DNA from: Coleofasciculus sp. LEGE 07092
Lineage (GTDB): Bacteria > Cyanobacteriota > Cyanobacteriia > Cyanobacteriales > Coleofasciculaceae
Length of the DNA: 64,000 nt
Direction: 5' to 3'
Assembly (NCBI RefSeq): GCF_015207375.1
Contig: NZ_JADEWY010000004.1
Location: 24,104-88,103, forward strand
Of the stretch, positions 43,636-53,753 are shown in pieces. Position 1 is the stretch's first letter. Each line of letters begins with the position of its first letter. A program made the position numbers and the translations under genes. Under the pieces are notes generated by a model that searched no databases, was not told the DNA's origin, and was given only the letters and a program-made list of their open reading frames with translations.

Positions 43636-44170
43636 CGGTAGGTAAACTCTATAATTCATTGATGAGTAGTTAGGCAGATACTTGTGGCATAGCGGACTTG
43701 CCACCGGCTGCCAGCAAAATCGTACACTAGAAAGATGGAGGCTTCTCGATCAATTGGGGTGAGAACTGATTGAGATCTGACTTGTGGCTGGAGAGCAAAG
43801 GTGATTATTTTTATTATTCTGGTACAGGTCACAGTTGTAAAAATTAGGGCAGGCAGCGATCGCCGGATGCTAGTGTCAAGTCAATCCATTCGCAATTCCT
43901 TCCCGCCCCAAGCAGATGAGGCATGGGGGCAGGGTTTCGGAACGCCCACCCCTCAGACAACTGGAGCAACGCCAAAAAGGGAGCCAGTAAAACTCCCAAA
44001 AATCCTGAACTACAGTGATATGCTCTGACAAAGTATGACAGACCCTTATAGAACTCAGATAGACGCAAACCTGGCACAAATGTCAATTGTCAAAAGTCCT
44101 CTAGTCTATAGGTATCACCCTGTTTGAAATTGTTATTTAAAAATGTGTTTACCCTAACTTACTCGTTGGA
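43636..44170. other. Intergenic stretch without supported genes
   Basis: The 535 bp between the divergent starts of apt and the DUF3038 gene contain one HIP1 site. Short frames exist on both strands (for example 43801-44028), but none has a ribosome-binding site or recognisable residues. Confidence 0.4.
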
Positions 44171-44800
44171 ATGAATCTTGCTGTGAGTGTAATGCCGACC
44201 AACAGTCCCCCTGCTAACCAGTCAACACCAATGATTTTAGAGAGTTTACCCGACCTGGATATCTTAGATCGGGGGTGTCCGTCACGAAGTCGGCAGCAGA
44301 TTGACCTGATTTTACTTGCCATTGAAGCCTTGGAACTAGGAGGTTCTGAGGCGATGCTGTACATGGCTAAGGAATTGGAACTCCAGGATATCATTAAAAA
44401 TCGGGTCGTCCTGTGGCGTTTGCGCTGCACCAATCCCTTACGACGCTCTCATACGCGCCGTCCTTTACACTTAGAGGAAGCCAAGGCGTTAGTGGTGATT
44501 GCCAGTTATCTGGCGCGACGAATGACCGTTTTAATCCGGCAGTTGCTTTTGGCTTACGAACAACTTAGCGAGAAGCAGATCCCCGTAGAACAACATTTTC
44601 GCTTGTCTGAGTACCTAGAGCGGTTCCGTACCCATTTCCGCAGCCGAATGAACCCACGACGGGCAAAAGTTTCTATTTACAACACCGACGAAAAGTTAAA
44701 TGAGCTAGCCCTCTCGCTATTGAGTCAACTGCTGTTCTGTACGGGAACAGGTGGAATGCAGCGATTTTGGACTAGCTTGTTTGATGGAGAAGTAACCTAA
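44171..44800 (+). CDS. DUF3038 family protein
   Basis: A 209-residue cytoplasmic helical protein. It has the DUF3038 features: LPDLDILDRGCPSRSRQQIDLILLAIEALELGGSEAM near the N-terminus and RRSHTRRPLHLEEAKAL in the middle. The family is cyanobacterial and uncharacterised. Its stop codon overlaps the DUF4335 start by one base (TAATG), and the two families are known as neighbours, so they probably act together. ATG 44192 is an alternative start. Confidence 0.88.
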   Translation: MNLAVSVMPTNSPPANQSTPMILESLPDLDILDRGCPSRSRQQIDLILLAIEALELGGSEAMLYMAKELELQDIIKNRVVLWRLRCTNPLRRSHTRRPLHLEEAKALVVIASYLARRMTVLIRQLLLAYEQLSEKQIPVEQHFRLSEYLERFRTHFRSRMNPRRAKVSIYNTDEKLNELALSLLSQLLFCTGTGGMQRFWTSLFDGEVT

Positions 44801-46221
44801 TGACGATTCGACGCCAGTATAGTCTGCCCAACTGCACGCTGATTTTAGAAGGTTTGAGTGAAGCAACCGGAGCCGTTGGTTCTCAGATAGATACTCGACC
44901 TTTAATGACCATTCTAGTTAACGCTGAGTGCCATTTGGCAGGTCAAAAGCAACCCCTCAGCGGCGGACGTGACTTTTTGGAAGGCTTAGTGCAGGTTGTA
45001 AGTCGCTATGCTCAAGAATTTTTAAGTCAGGTGCATCACCCAAAACCAGCGGGGGATAAGCCTTCAGTCGTGCAGTTGCACCCCATGCCAGATAAAAATT
45101 TGCACCGATTGACGCTGCTGCCGACGGCGGAAGGGTTGCTGCCGATGGGGGCTAGTGGCGAGATGGTAGCAGATGGGTATCGGGCTGGGGTAGAGCCAGG
45201 AAAACCCCTACAGATTGATTTAACCACAGTCCAGCTCTTTGACTTGGTGGAGGCAATAGACCAATTGCTGGCTGATCAGCGAACTCTACCTGATCTGAAT
45301 TTGCGGTTGCAACCCGTTTCTAGACGCTACCGCAAAGCCGACCAACCTGTAACCAAACGGGCAGCACCAGCAGCATTGGGTACGACGAGTTTGGTACTAG
45401 CCGCGATCGCATTTTTCCTTGTACCTATCCCAGAAGTACGCCAACCCCAACCCAATAGCAGGGAAACGAATTCTCAGACTTCCGAAGGTGAAAGTCCAAC
45501 AACCAGAACTACACCCCCCTCAGCCTCTGAATTGGAGAAGACTCTAGCATCGGCTCAGGAAATCACTGATCCAACGGAATTGGATTATTTGAAACGCAAC
45601 CTGTACAGAAAGCTCAGTCAAGGTTGGGAAAACCGGGGGCAGGTGAACCAAAACTTAGAGTATCAGGTTGGAGTCGCTAGAGATGGAACCGTTGTAGGCT
45701 ACAAGTCCGTCGATGACACGCCCATGGAGGAATCCCAGAGAACGCCCCTACCTGACTTGCTCTATATTCCGGCTGAGGGGGGTACTGCTAGTCGAGAACC
45801 CCTTGCTCAGTTTCGAGTTGTGTTTACCCGAGGCGGTGTTCTGCAAATCAGCCCTTGGCAGGGTTATACGGCACAACCGGGTTTGGGTCCAGAAATCACT
45901 GATTCGGCTACGATCAGAGAGTTGAATGCTCAGATCTATGATGAACTGAGCGATCGCTGGGAGGGAACTCCCCTATCTCCAAGACCTTTAGTTTACCGAG
46001 TTGGTGTCACGGAAGATGGGGTCATTGCTGACTACGCACCCCAGAATCAACCGGCTTGGGATTATGTTGAAGAAACCCCTCTTGAGAAATTACTCAAGCC
46101 GGAGGCGGCGGGTATTGGCAGTGAGGAAAGTGGCTTTGTTCCCACTAAACCCCTCGCTCATTTTCAAGTTGTGTTTAAGCCAGACGGTGTTTTGGAAGTT
46201 AGTCCATTCCGGGGGCGATAA
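44800..46221 (+). CDS. DUF4335 family membrane protein
   Basis: A 473-residue protein: an N-terminal DUF4335 domain (MTIRRQYSLPNCTLILEGL, residues 1-190), one membrane helix near residue 195-215 (TTSLVLAAIAFFLVP), a Pro/Thr/Ser linker, and a C-terminal part with two similar repeats (VGVARDGTVVGYKSVDD and VGVTEDGVIADYAPQNQ, each followed by LAQFRVVFTRGGVLQISP or LAHFQVVFKPDGVLEVSP). The repeats would lie outside the cytoplasm. The gene is translationally coupled to DUF3038. Function unknown. Confidence 0.87.
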   Translation: MTIRRQYSLPNCTLILEGLSEATGAVGSQIDTRPLMTILVNAECHLAGQKQPLSGGRDFLEGLVQVVSRYAQEFLSQVHHPKPAGDKPSVVQLHPMPDKNLHRLTLLPTAEGLLPMGASGEMVADGYRAGVEPGKPLQIDLTTVQLFDLVEAIDQLLADQRTLPDLNLRLQPVSRRYRKADQPVTKRAAPAALGTTSLVLAAIAFFLVPIPEVRQPQPNSRETNSQTSEGESPTTRTTPPSASELEKTLASAQEITDPTELDYLKRNLYRKLSQGWENRGQVNQNLEYQVGVARDGTVVGYKSVDDTPMEESQRTPLPDLLYIPAEGGTASREPLAQFRVVFTRGGVLQISPWQGYTAQPGLGPEITDSATIRELNAQIYDELSDRWEGTPLSPRPLVYRVGVTEDGVIADYAPQNQPAWDYVEETPLEKLLKPEAAGIGSEESGFVPTKPLAHFQVVFKPDGVLEVSPFRGR

Positions 46222-46292
46222 TTCCTGGAACTGACGTTTTATTTCAAACCCAAAATCCATACTATAAAGATTGTTATTGCGGGGTAGACCGG

Positions 46293-46318
46293 AAAGCCTG
46301 CCCCGTGAAAGGCTTTTT
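46293..46318 (+). terminator. Rho-independent terminator after the DUF4335 gene
   Basis: AAAGCCT (46293-46299) pairs with AGGCTTT (46310-46316) across a C/G-rich loop and is followed by Ts. It is 72 bases after the stop codon. Confidence 0.7.
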
Positions 46319-46826
46319 GATAGGGGAAATTCCTGTTTCTAAAGCCTATTTTATTTTTTTATGCACAGAATTATAAATAATTGATAAAGTTTGCTTGAAT
46401 TTGTTGCGTATATCGAGCAATTGAAATAACATTTACACAAGGTGTAATACTTGTCATACACAAATATGACACATTAAAAGGTTTTGCAAGAGGACAGAAG
46501 CAAACTGGCAATGGCAGTCCTCTTGGTTCAGCCATCCTGTGGATTGAATACACCAGGGTATCTATTTTTTTAGTTTCAATATTCATCCGTTCTGAATTCC
46601 GCTTAGGTTTTCTCGATGTCTCCCTAAATGGGGAGAAGAAATCTCAGGCGGGGTTTTGATTAACGGACACTATTTTGGATATCAAATTCGCGTCTACTAC
46701 CCCCTTTTTTTAGAAAACAGGAGGAGAAGGGGGGGCAGAGAAAGAATAATCCTAAATGGAATTGATTTCTGGGATTCATCGCTACAACAGGTAAAATCAC
46801 GCACCTAAATTGGAGAAGTATTGGCA
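46319..46826. other. Upstream region of the chemotaxis-type operon
   Basis: About 500 AT-rich bases before the MCP gene should contain the operon promoter. I see GGAGAAG (46812-46818) as the ribosome-binding site and no other clear signal. A minus-strand frame at 46371-46586 has no coding features. Confidence 0.45.
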
Positions 46827-48194
46827 ATGAACAATGTCATTAATCAATTGCGCCTTGCGATCATCATGCTGGCTGTATTCGCTATTTTTAATTTAGTTGC
46901 AATCTATCGCCAAATCGACAGTATGAGTAGCGATAGTAGGATTGTAAATTATGCCGGAATTGTTAGGGGCAAGACTCAACGATTAATGAAGCTAGAACTC
47001 TCAAGTCAAGATACAGGCAGTATAATTTCCGAATTAGACCAAATCATTAAAGGATTAATTGATGGGGATGAAGAACTTAAGTTAGTCAATGTTAGAGACC
47101 GAGACTTCCAGTCAAATATGCAAAAAATTGAACAAGACTGGGATAAAATAAAACTTACATTGAAAGACTTGAGAAGTAACCCCAGCGACCAAAATCAAGA
47201 GCGCATTATAAAACAAAGTGAAGATTACTGGGATTTAACCAATGCAACGGTATCTTCTGCAGAAGATTTTGCAAAACGCCACGTACAAAACTCAAAAAAC
47301 CTAGCTATCATTCTTTTCTTCGCCAATCTGGTTGTCCTGGCTGCAATTTGGAAACTCTCTCAAAATATTAAATTGAGGCTGAAGAAGACAGTCAATATCC
47401 TTGCCTCGTCTTCAAGCGAGATTTCTACAACTTTAGAAGAGCAAGAACGGGTAGCCAGTCAGCAAGCTACCTCGGTGAATGAAATCACTACCACAATGGA
47501 TGAATTAGAAGCCTCCTCCCGACAGTCGGCGGAACAGGCTAAAGCGGCTGTCACCGCTGCACAGCGAGCACTGAAGCTTACAGAAGGTGGAACCGAAGCG
47601 GTGGGAGAAACCTTGGATGGAATGTATACCTTGGAAGATAAAGTAGGAGCGATCGCAGAACAGATTGTACGTCTTTCTGAGCAAGCTAATCAAATTGGCA
47701 GCATTTCCCAACTCGTTTCTGACTTAGCAAATAAAACGAATATGCTGGCGCTCAATTCATCCGTTGAAGCGGTTCGTGCTGGAGAACATGGTAAAGGCTT
47801 TTCCGTGGTTGCTAATGAGATTCGTAAATTAGCGGATCAAAGTCAACAATCGGCTGACAAAATTGGTCTTTTAGTTTCTGAAATTCAGAGTGCGATTAAT
47901 TCAACGGTGATGGTGACAGATGAAGGAACCAAAACAGTCACAGCCGGGGTTAAGGTTGCTCAAAAAACGAATGAAGCCTTCGCTGGGGTGGCGGATGCCG
48001 TTGACAAAGTGGTGTTAAACAATCAACAAATCTCCCTGAACCTTAAGCAGCAAGTGGATGCAATTCAACAAGTGGTTCAAGCGATGGATACCATTAACAA
48101 GGGCGCAAAAGAAACGGCAAATGGTATCAATCAAACCAAAGTGGGTACTCAGCAACTGAACGAAAGTGCTCTGGATCTCAAGCAGATGGTGTAA
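46827..48194 (+). CDS. Methyl-accepting chemotaxis-type protein
   Basis: ATG 46827, eight bases after GGAGAAG, gives 455 residues; the TTG at 46821 is less likely. Two membrane helices (about residues 8-28 and 153-175) border a sensor of about 125 residues with a four-helix character and the start NYAGIVRGKTQRLMKLE. There is no obvious HAMP. The long cytoplasmic signalling domain has the conserved tip (KTNMLALNSSVEAVRAGEHGKGF). It should control the CheA encoded next. In cyanobacteria such systems steer pili-driven motility or gene expression. Confidence 0.92.
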   Translation: MNNVINQLRLAIIMLAVFAIFNLVAIYRQIDSMSSDSRIVNYAGIVRGKTQRLMKLELSSQDTGSIISELDQIIKGLIDGDEELKLVNVRDRDFQSNMQKIEQDWDKIKLTLKDLRSNPSDQNQERIIKQSEDYWDLTNATVSSAEDFAKRHVQNSKNLAIILFFANLVVLAAIWKLSQNIKLRLKKTVNILASSSSEISTTLEEQERVASQQATSVNEITTTMDELEASSRQSAEQAKAAVTAAQRALKLTEGGTEAVGETLDGMYTLEDKVGAIAEQIVRLSEQANQIGSISQLVSDLANKTNMLALNSSVEAVRAGEHGKGFSVVANEIRKLADQSQQSADKIGLLVSEIQSAINSTVMVTDEGTKTVTAGVKVAQKTNEAFAGVADAVDKVVLNNQQISLNLKQQVDAIQQVVQAMDTINKGAKETANGINQTKVGTQQLNESALDLKQMV

Positions 48195-48319
48195 TCGGTG
48201 TTGGGCGCACGTCGGTGCCCCCCTACGGATCATAAATTTTAACCTCATCAGGATGCACCTATTACTTCGTTTCTTGTCTGTCGGTTTTAGTCCTTAGTCT
48301 TCGGTTGTAATTGGAAAGC

Positions 48320-48373
48320 CAATAACTAATGACTAATGACGAATGACTAATGATGAATGACTAATAACTAATC
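48320..48373. repeat. Short tandem repeats before the cheA-like gene
   Basis: Degenerate heptamers of the type AATGACT and CTAATGA are repeated about seven times directly in front of the ATG at 48374. Such short tandem repeats are common between genes of filamentous cyanobacteria. The run occupies the ribosome-binding position and could affect translation. Confidence 0.75.
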
Positions 48374-51300
48374 ATGATGATAGAAGACGAAGAACTCCGG
48401 ACTCTGTATAAAATTTCTGCCGAAGAACGCTTGCAGAAACTGGATATGGGTTTGCGGCATTTCCAAGAATACCCGGATGAGGAAGCAACTTTAGAACAGT
48501 TGCTGCGAGAAGCCCATAGTCTGAAAGGAGATTCCAGAAGTTTAGGTGTAGACACTGTAGAAGTTCTGACTTATCGAATCGAAGAGATTCTAGGATGCAT
48601 CAAACGCAAACAAACTGCTTATACCCCGCAAGTGAACGAATTTCTCTATCACGGTTTAGATGCGATTAGCCGTTTGGTACAGGAAGCCGTGACGGGTGAA
48701 CCGAGTGGGGTGGATACGGTTGAAATACTCGATCGCTTAACAAATGCTGTCTCCGAATCAGAACAGCAAAAACTTGAAGGCGAATCAAAGGAAGAGTTTG
48801 CCTTCCAACGTTTTATTGATAATGGCAATCTATCTACTACAGCTACTGCGATTGCCCAAATTAATGATAATACGTCTCAACTTGCATCAACGTATATCGA
48901 TGATGAAGAACTCCGGACTCTGTATCAATTTTCTAGTGAAGAACGATTGCAGAAACTGGAAATCGGTTTACGCCATCTGCAACAGTATCCCAATGATGAA
49001 ACAACCTTAGACGAGTTGCGGCGAGAAGTTCATGGACTCAAAGGAGATTCTAGCAGTGTTGGGATAGACGATGTAGAAACTCTCGCCCATGGGATTGAAG
49101 AGATTTTAGAGAACATTAGAACCCAAGAGGCTACTTTTACCCCCCTGGTGAGTGAAAGCCTCGATTACGGATTGGAAGCGATCGCTCTTTTGGTTCGAGA
49201 AGCCGTTACGGGTGAACCGAGTCAGGTAGATATTGCTGGGGTAATCGAGCAATTGATGGAAGCACTTTGGGCGTCAAACCCGCCACAGCCAAACGCCCCA
49301 TCCCAACTCGCACCCAGCTATATCGAAGATGATGAACTGCGAGAAGTTTATCATCTTTCTAGTGAAGAACGGTTACAGAAACTCGAAGCAGGTTTACTGC
49401 ATTTAGAAAAGCATTCCGGAGATATAACTACCTTAGAGGAGTTGCTGCGCGAAGCTCATAGCCTGAAGGGAGATTCTCGCAGTGCAGGGGTAGACGACGT
49501 AGAAACCATCATCCATCAAATTGAAGAAATTCTGGGTAACATCCAACACCAACAGACGGTTTTAACCCCAGAGGTAAGCGATCGCCTTTATCAAGGATTA
49601 GATGCTACTGCCAAACTAATCCAAGAAGCCGTAACGGGTCAACTCGTTGGAGTGGATACGCCTGGGGTGGTGGAACAGTTGATGGAAATTGTTGTTGCAC
49701 CAGCTACTCCAGAGGCTTTACCCGTTTCGCCGACAGAAAGTCCTATCACCGCCACTCCAGACATATCGGGTGAACCTTATCACATTGACACCATTCGCGT
49801 TCAAACCCGCGATTTGGATGCGTTAATGGCACAAGCTGAGGAGTTAAACGTTACTAAAATTCATATTACTCACGCTACTACTGAAATTGAGGAACTCGTC
49901 AGTTTATGGCAAGAGTGGAAAGGGTTTGAGAAACGGAAATCCCGTGCTCCTTCGTCAGTAGGCATTAATCCACACCAAGAGCGTCTCGACGAAATAATCA
50001 ACGCCCTGAGAAGTGCAGCCCAAGAAAATAGCAGTAATCTCGATCTGATTGCTGGAGACTTGCGAGACAAAATTCGCACCCTGCGGCTGCTACCCCTCTC
50101 CACGGTGTTTCAGTTTTTCCCCCGAATGGTGCGGGATTTAGCCAGACAGCAATCTAAACAAGTGGAATTCGTTATTGAAGGTGGAGAAACAGCCGCTGAC
50201 AAACGCATTCTTGAAGAAATCAAAGATTCCTTGATGCATCTGATTCGCAATGCGATCGATCATGGTATTGAGACTCCCGATGAGCGAGAACAACGGGGCA
50301 AACCTGCCACCGCCACGATTTGGTTAAGGGGCTATCAAAGTGGCAATACTATTGTCATTGAAGTGGCAGATGATGGACGGGGATTAGACGTAGAAAAGAT
50401 AAAACAAACAGCTATCCGGCGCAAGCTTTACCAAAAAGAAGAGCTAGACGCTATGACACCCAGCCAGATTTACGAGCTAATCTTTGCTCCTGGGTTTTCA
50501 ACTCGAAGCTTTATTACTGAAATTTCTGGTAGAGGGATTGGCTTGGATGTGGTACGCACTCACATCGAACGACTCAAAGGCACGATTACAATCGCCTCCA
50601 CTCCCAATCAAGGAAGTAGTTTCCGCATCCAACTCCGTACCACCTTAGCAACTATTAATGCACTAATGCTAGAAGTTGAAGGTATTATCCAGGCTCTACC
50701 CATTGAATTTGTAGAAACGAGCTTACTAGTTTCCCCAGAGCAAATTTTTACCATTGACGGTCGAGAGAGTATTGATTGGGATGGTAAAGCTGTTCCACTA
50801 TCAAATTTAGTCGATTTGCTAGAACTTTCCAACTCCCCTGCTTATGCTTTTACCGCTAAAATAGAGCCACAAACGAGCGATTGGCGACCTTGTATCCTGC
50901 TCAAGGTAGGAGAAGACTATGCCGGATTATTGGTTGATCGTCTCTTCGATACGCAAGAGCTAGCGCTCAAACCTCAAAGTCAATTATTAAAGCGGGTACG
51001 GAATGTCATGGGAGCAACAATTCTACCCACCGGAGACGTTTGCACCATCCTCAACCCTCCTGATTTAATCAAATCCTTACAAAAGCAAACCCCCACAACT
51101 ATTTCCGTCAAACCCATCGTAACGATTCAGCACAAACCTCTGATTCTCTTAGTCGAAGACTCCCTCCCTGTTCGCACCCAAGAAAAACGACTATTAGAAA
51201 AAGCAGGGTATGAAGTGGTGATAGCCATTAACGGATTAGATGGCTATAACAAACTCCAAACCCGTAACTTTGATGCCGTGATTTCTGATGTCGAAATGCC

Positions 51301-51496
51301 CCATCTAGACGGGTTATCAATGACTGCAAAAATTCGCCAACATCCAGATTATCAGGATTTACCTATTATTCTAGTCACTACCCTCAATTCCGATGAAGAT
51401 AAACAAAGAAGTGCCGTAGCCGGAGCCGATGCTCATATCATTAAAGGTAAATTTAATCAAGATTTTCTCTTAGAAACTTTAGGGAGATTTGTTTAA
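48374..51496 (+). CDS. CheA-type hybrid kinase with three HPt domains and a receiver
   Basis: A 1040-residue protein. Three homologous HPt domains each begin with an E-E-L-R-x-x-Y motif, with His48 (EAHSLKG), His220 (EVHGLKG) and His362 (EAHSLKG). A dimerisation region, the CheA HATPase domain (LMHLIRNAIDHGIE, VADDGRGLD, GRGIGLDVV), a CheW-like domain and a C-terminal receiver (Asp in ISDVEMPHLDG) follow. The HPt copies arose by internal duplication; all keep the phosphorylatable His. It phosphorylates itself under MCP control and can send phosphate to its receiver, to CheB next door and to distant regulators. The start follows a tandem repeat; ATG 48377 is equally possible. Confidence 0.94.
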   Translation: MMIEDEELRTLYKISAEERLQKLDMGLRHFQEYPDEEATLEQLLREAHSLKGDSRSLGVDTVEVLTYRIEEILGCIKRKQTAYTPQVNEFLYHGLDAISRLVQEAVTGEPSGVDTVEILDRLTNAVSESEQQKLEGESKEEFAFQRFIDNGNLSTTATAIAQINDNTSQLASTYIDDEELRTLYQFSSEERLQKLEIGLRHLQQYPNDETTLDELRREVHGLKGDSSSVGIDDVETLAHGIEEILENIRTQEATFTPLVSESLDYGLEAIALLVREAVTGEPSQVDIAGVIEQLMEALWASNPPQPNAPSQLAPSYIEDDELREVYHLSSEERLQKLEAGLLHLEKHSGDITTLEELLREAHSLKGDSRSAGVDDVETIIHQIEEILGNIQHQQTVLTPEVSDRLYQGLDATAKLIQEAVTGQLVGVDTPGVVEQLMEIVVAPATPEALPVSPTESPITATPDISGEPYHIDTIRVQTRDLDALMAQAEELNVTKIHITHATTEIEELVSLWQEWKGFEKRKSRAPSSVGINPHQERLDEIINALRSAAQENSSNLDLIAGDLRDKIRTLRLLPLSTVFQFFPRMVRDLARQQSKQVEFVIEGGETAADKRILEEIKDSLMHLIRNAIDHGIETPDEREQRGKPATATIWLRGYQSGNTIVIEVADDGRGLDVEKIKQTAIRRKLYQKEELDAMTPSQIYELIFAPGFSTRSFITEISGRGIGLDVVRTHIERLKGTITIASTPNQGSSFRIQLRTTLATINALMLEVEGIIQALPIEFVETSLLVSPEQIFTIDGRESIDWDGKAVPLSNLVDLLELSNSPAYAFTAKIEPQTSDWRPCILLKVGEDYAGLLVDRLFDTQELALKPQSQLLKRVRNVMGATILPTGDVCTILNPPDLIKSLQKQTPTTISVKPIVTIQHKPLILLVEDSLPVRTQEKRLLEKAGYEVVIAINGLDGYNKLQTRNFDAVISDVEMPHLDGLSMTAKIRQHPDYQDLPIILVTTLNSDEDKQRSAVAGADAHIIKGKFNQDFLLETLGRFV

Positions 51497-51561
51497 TTAC
51501 CCTTAACTCCACCACCAACAACTCAATCATCCGTTACAAAATCTCTTACCAGCAATAATCT

Positions 51562-52620
51562 ATGCCAATTCGAGTCCTATTAGTTGAAGATTCAAAAATT
51601 TCTCTAGTAATTCTAAGAAGAATTCTCGACTCATCCCCCCAAATCGAAGTGGTGGGAGAAGCTCATACAGGTTTAGAAGCACTGACACTCATTCCCAAAA
51701 TTCAGCCCGATGTCATTTGTACAGACTTACATATGCCTCAGATGGATGGTTTGGAGTTTACCTCTGAAGTGATGACACACTATCCTCGACCGATTCTAGT
51801 GCTGAGTGTTTCAGTGCAGCAAGAGGATACTCATCATGTTTTTGAGGTTTTAGAAGCGGGTGCAGTGGAGGTTTGTCCTAAACCCCTTGCTGGACTCACA
51901 ACGGATAATGAAGTATTTAAGCGAGAGTTAATTGATAAAATTATAATTCTATCTGGGGTAAAGGTATTTAAGAAAACCCGTAAAATTTCTTCCCCAGCTA
52001 AGACTAAAAATAGGTTTAATGTAACGACTAAGTTCTACCCAAAACCCAAAATTATAGTTGTTGGCGCATCAACAGGGGGACCTATAGCTCTACAAGAGTT
52101 ATTCTCTCAACTTCCATTGGATTTTCCCATACCCGTGATTTGTGTACAACATATTTGTCTGGGTTTTTTACAAGCATTAATAGATTGGCTAATGACGAGT
52201 TGCCAATTACCTATTCAGATTGCTCAACCCGGAGAGATGCCCAAACCAGGAATAATTTACTTTCCACCGGAACACCGACATTTAGAAGTTGATGGGAAAG
52301 GGCGATTTGTCTGCTCGGATTCAGAACCCCTAGACGGACATCGCCCTTCTGTTACTGTCACCTTTGAGTCTGTTGCCCAGTTTTATGGCAAAGCAACCGT
52401 GGGAATATTGTTGACGGGTATGGGTAGAGATGGAGCGCAAGGAATGCAAGCGATCGCTCAAGCGGGTGGAGTGACTATCGCTCAAGACGAAGCTACATCA
52501 GTAATCTTTGGAATGCCGAAAGAAGCGATTGATTTGGGAGCTGCCAAAGAGGTGTTACCCATTAGTGCGATCGCGCCAATGCTGCTGGAGCTATTACAAA
52601 AACAGTTTCTGACCCTTTAA
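51562..52620 (+). CDS. cheB: CheB, receiver-controlled methylesterase
   Basis: A 352-residue protein with an N-terminal receiver (LVEDSKIS, Asp in CTDLHMPQMDG, Lys in CPKPL) and a C-terminal methylesterase domain with the triad Ser (VVGASTGGP), His (VQHICLG) and Asp (GMGRDGAQG). It removes methyl groups from the MCP when phosphorylated by the CheA-type kinase. It lies 65 bp after the kinase gene and 20 bp before cheR. Unlike the CheB at 2990 it has a receiver. Confidence 0.94.
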   Translation: MPIRVLLVEDSKISLVILRRILDSSPQIEVVGEAHTGLEALTLIPKIQPDVICTDLHMPQMDGLEFTSEVMTHYPRPILVLSVSVQQEDTHHVFEVLEAGAVEVCPKPLAGLTTDNEVFKRELIDKIIILSGVKVFKKTRKISSPAKTKNRFNVTTKFYPKPKIIVVGASTGGPIALQELFSQLPLDFPIPVICVQHICLGFLQALIDWLMTSCQLPIQIAQPGEMPKPGIIYFPPEHRHLEVDGKGRFVCSDSEPLDGHRPSVTVTFESVAQFYGKATVGILLTGMGRDGAQGMQAIAQAGGVTIAQDEATSVIFGMPKEAIDLGAAKEVLPISAIAPMLLELLQKQFLTL

Positions 52621-52640
52621 ATTAGTAAGGGTATTATAAC

Positions 52641-53753
52641 GTGGCAAATATAGATGATTTAAGTACAGGACTCAAACAGGCATTTATTCAGTTAATTGCC
52701 AAACAGACAGGCATAAAAATTAGGGAGCGCGATCGAGATGCTTTAAGCGAAAACATTTTTTTAAGAATGAAAGCGCTTCAAGTAGCATTTCCTGAAGATT
52801 ACTATCAGTTGTTGAACTCCAAAACCCTAGATAGCCAACAAGAATGGCAAAAATTAGTTGTTCTGCTTACCAATCTCGAAAGTTACTTTTTCCGAGATAA
52901 AGAGCAATTCTATCTACTACAATCTAAAATATTACCTGATATAATTGAACGCAAACAAGCCAACAAAACTATCCGTATCTGTAGCGCAGGATGCTCGACT
53001 GGAGAAGAACCCTACTCTCTCGCTATTCTCCTCAAGGAAATACTACCCAATCTAGAACAATGGAATTTATTAGTTTTAGGTCTAGATATCAATAAAGAAG
53101 CATTACAAAAAGCGAAGATTGGAACTTATAGAGCTTGGTCATTTAGGAATGTTGATAAATTAATAAAGCAGCGATATTTTCAAATCATCAATGACTACTA
53201 TCACATTGCTCCACAAATTAAGCCATTTGTTAAATTTCAAATTTTAAATTTAGTCAACGATCCATTTCCCCATCCTAGCTCTGACTTGCAAGATTTTGAC
53301 TTAATTCTTTGCCGTAACGTTTTTATCTACTTTGAACCCCCAGCTATAGCCCAAGTTTTAGATAAATTTTACCACGCCCTGCAACCTTTAGGATATCTGC
53401 TAACAGGTCATTCTGAACTTTATGGTCAAACATTAAACCAGTTTCAGACAAATGTTTTTCCAGAATCACTAGTTTATCAACGTCGGGAAGATAGTTTAGG
53501 TTATCCGTATCAGGTTTCTTTCCCCAATAATCTCACAGGTTATCTAGAAGAAAACTTATCCCTAGATATGAATCGTACTACTCTCGAACGTGACCTAGAA
53601 AAAAACAATCTTAAAATGCAGCAATCTGCCCTTAATCTCCTTAAGCAATTACCTGCAGATACTAAACTACCGAAACTGGGTAATCTGACGGCGGCTGAAC
53701 TCATTTTGCAACTGGAATCTTCTTTAAACGCAATTAACCCTGACTCCCTATGA
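52641..53753 (+). CDS. cheR: CheR methyltransferase
   Basis: A 370-residue protein beginning at GTG 52641. The CheR N-terminal helices, the SAM-binding motif CSAGCSTGEEPYSLAI and LILCRNVFIYF are clear. A C-terminal extension of about 80 residues beyond the family core (residues about 290-370) is polar and helical, of unknown role. It methylates glutamates of the MCP and opposes CheB. It overlaps the cheW-type gene by four bases (ATGA), a sign of coupled translation. Confidence 0.93.
   Translation: MANIDDLSTGLKQAFIQLIAKQTGIKIRERDRDALSENIFLRMKALQVAFPEDYYQLLNSKTLDSQQEWQKLVVLLTNLESYFFRDKEQFYLLQSKILPDIIERKQANKTIRICSAGCSTGEEPYSLAILLKEILPNLEQWNLLVLGLDINKEALQKAKIGTYRAWSFRNVDKLIKQRYFQIINDYYHIAPQIKPFVKFQILNLVNDPFPHPSSDLQDFDLILCRNVFIYFEPPAIAQVLDKFYHALQPLGYLLTGHSELYGQTLNQFQTNVFPESLVYQRREDSLGYPYQVSFPNNLTGYLEENLSLDMNRTTLERDLEKNNLKMQQSALNLLKQLPADTKLPKLGNLTAAELILQLESSLNAINPDSL

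Noticed and set aside
43801..44028. Plus-strand frame of 75 codons between apt and DUF3038
   Set aside because: No ribosome-binding site, no known motif, and two equally long frames exist on the other strand over the same bases.
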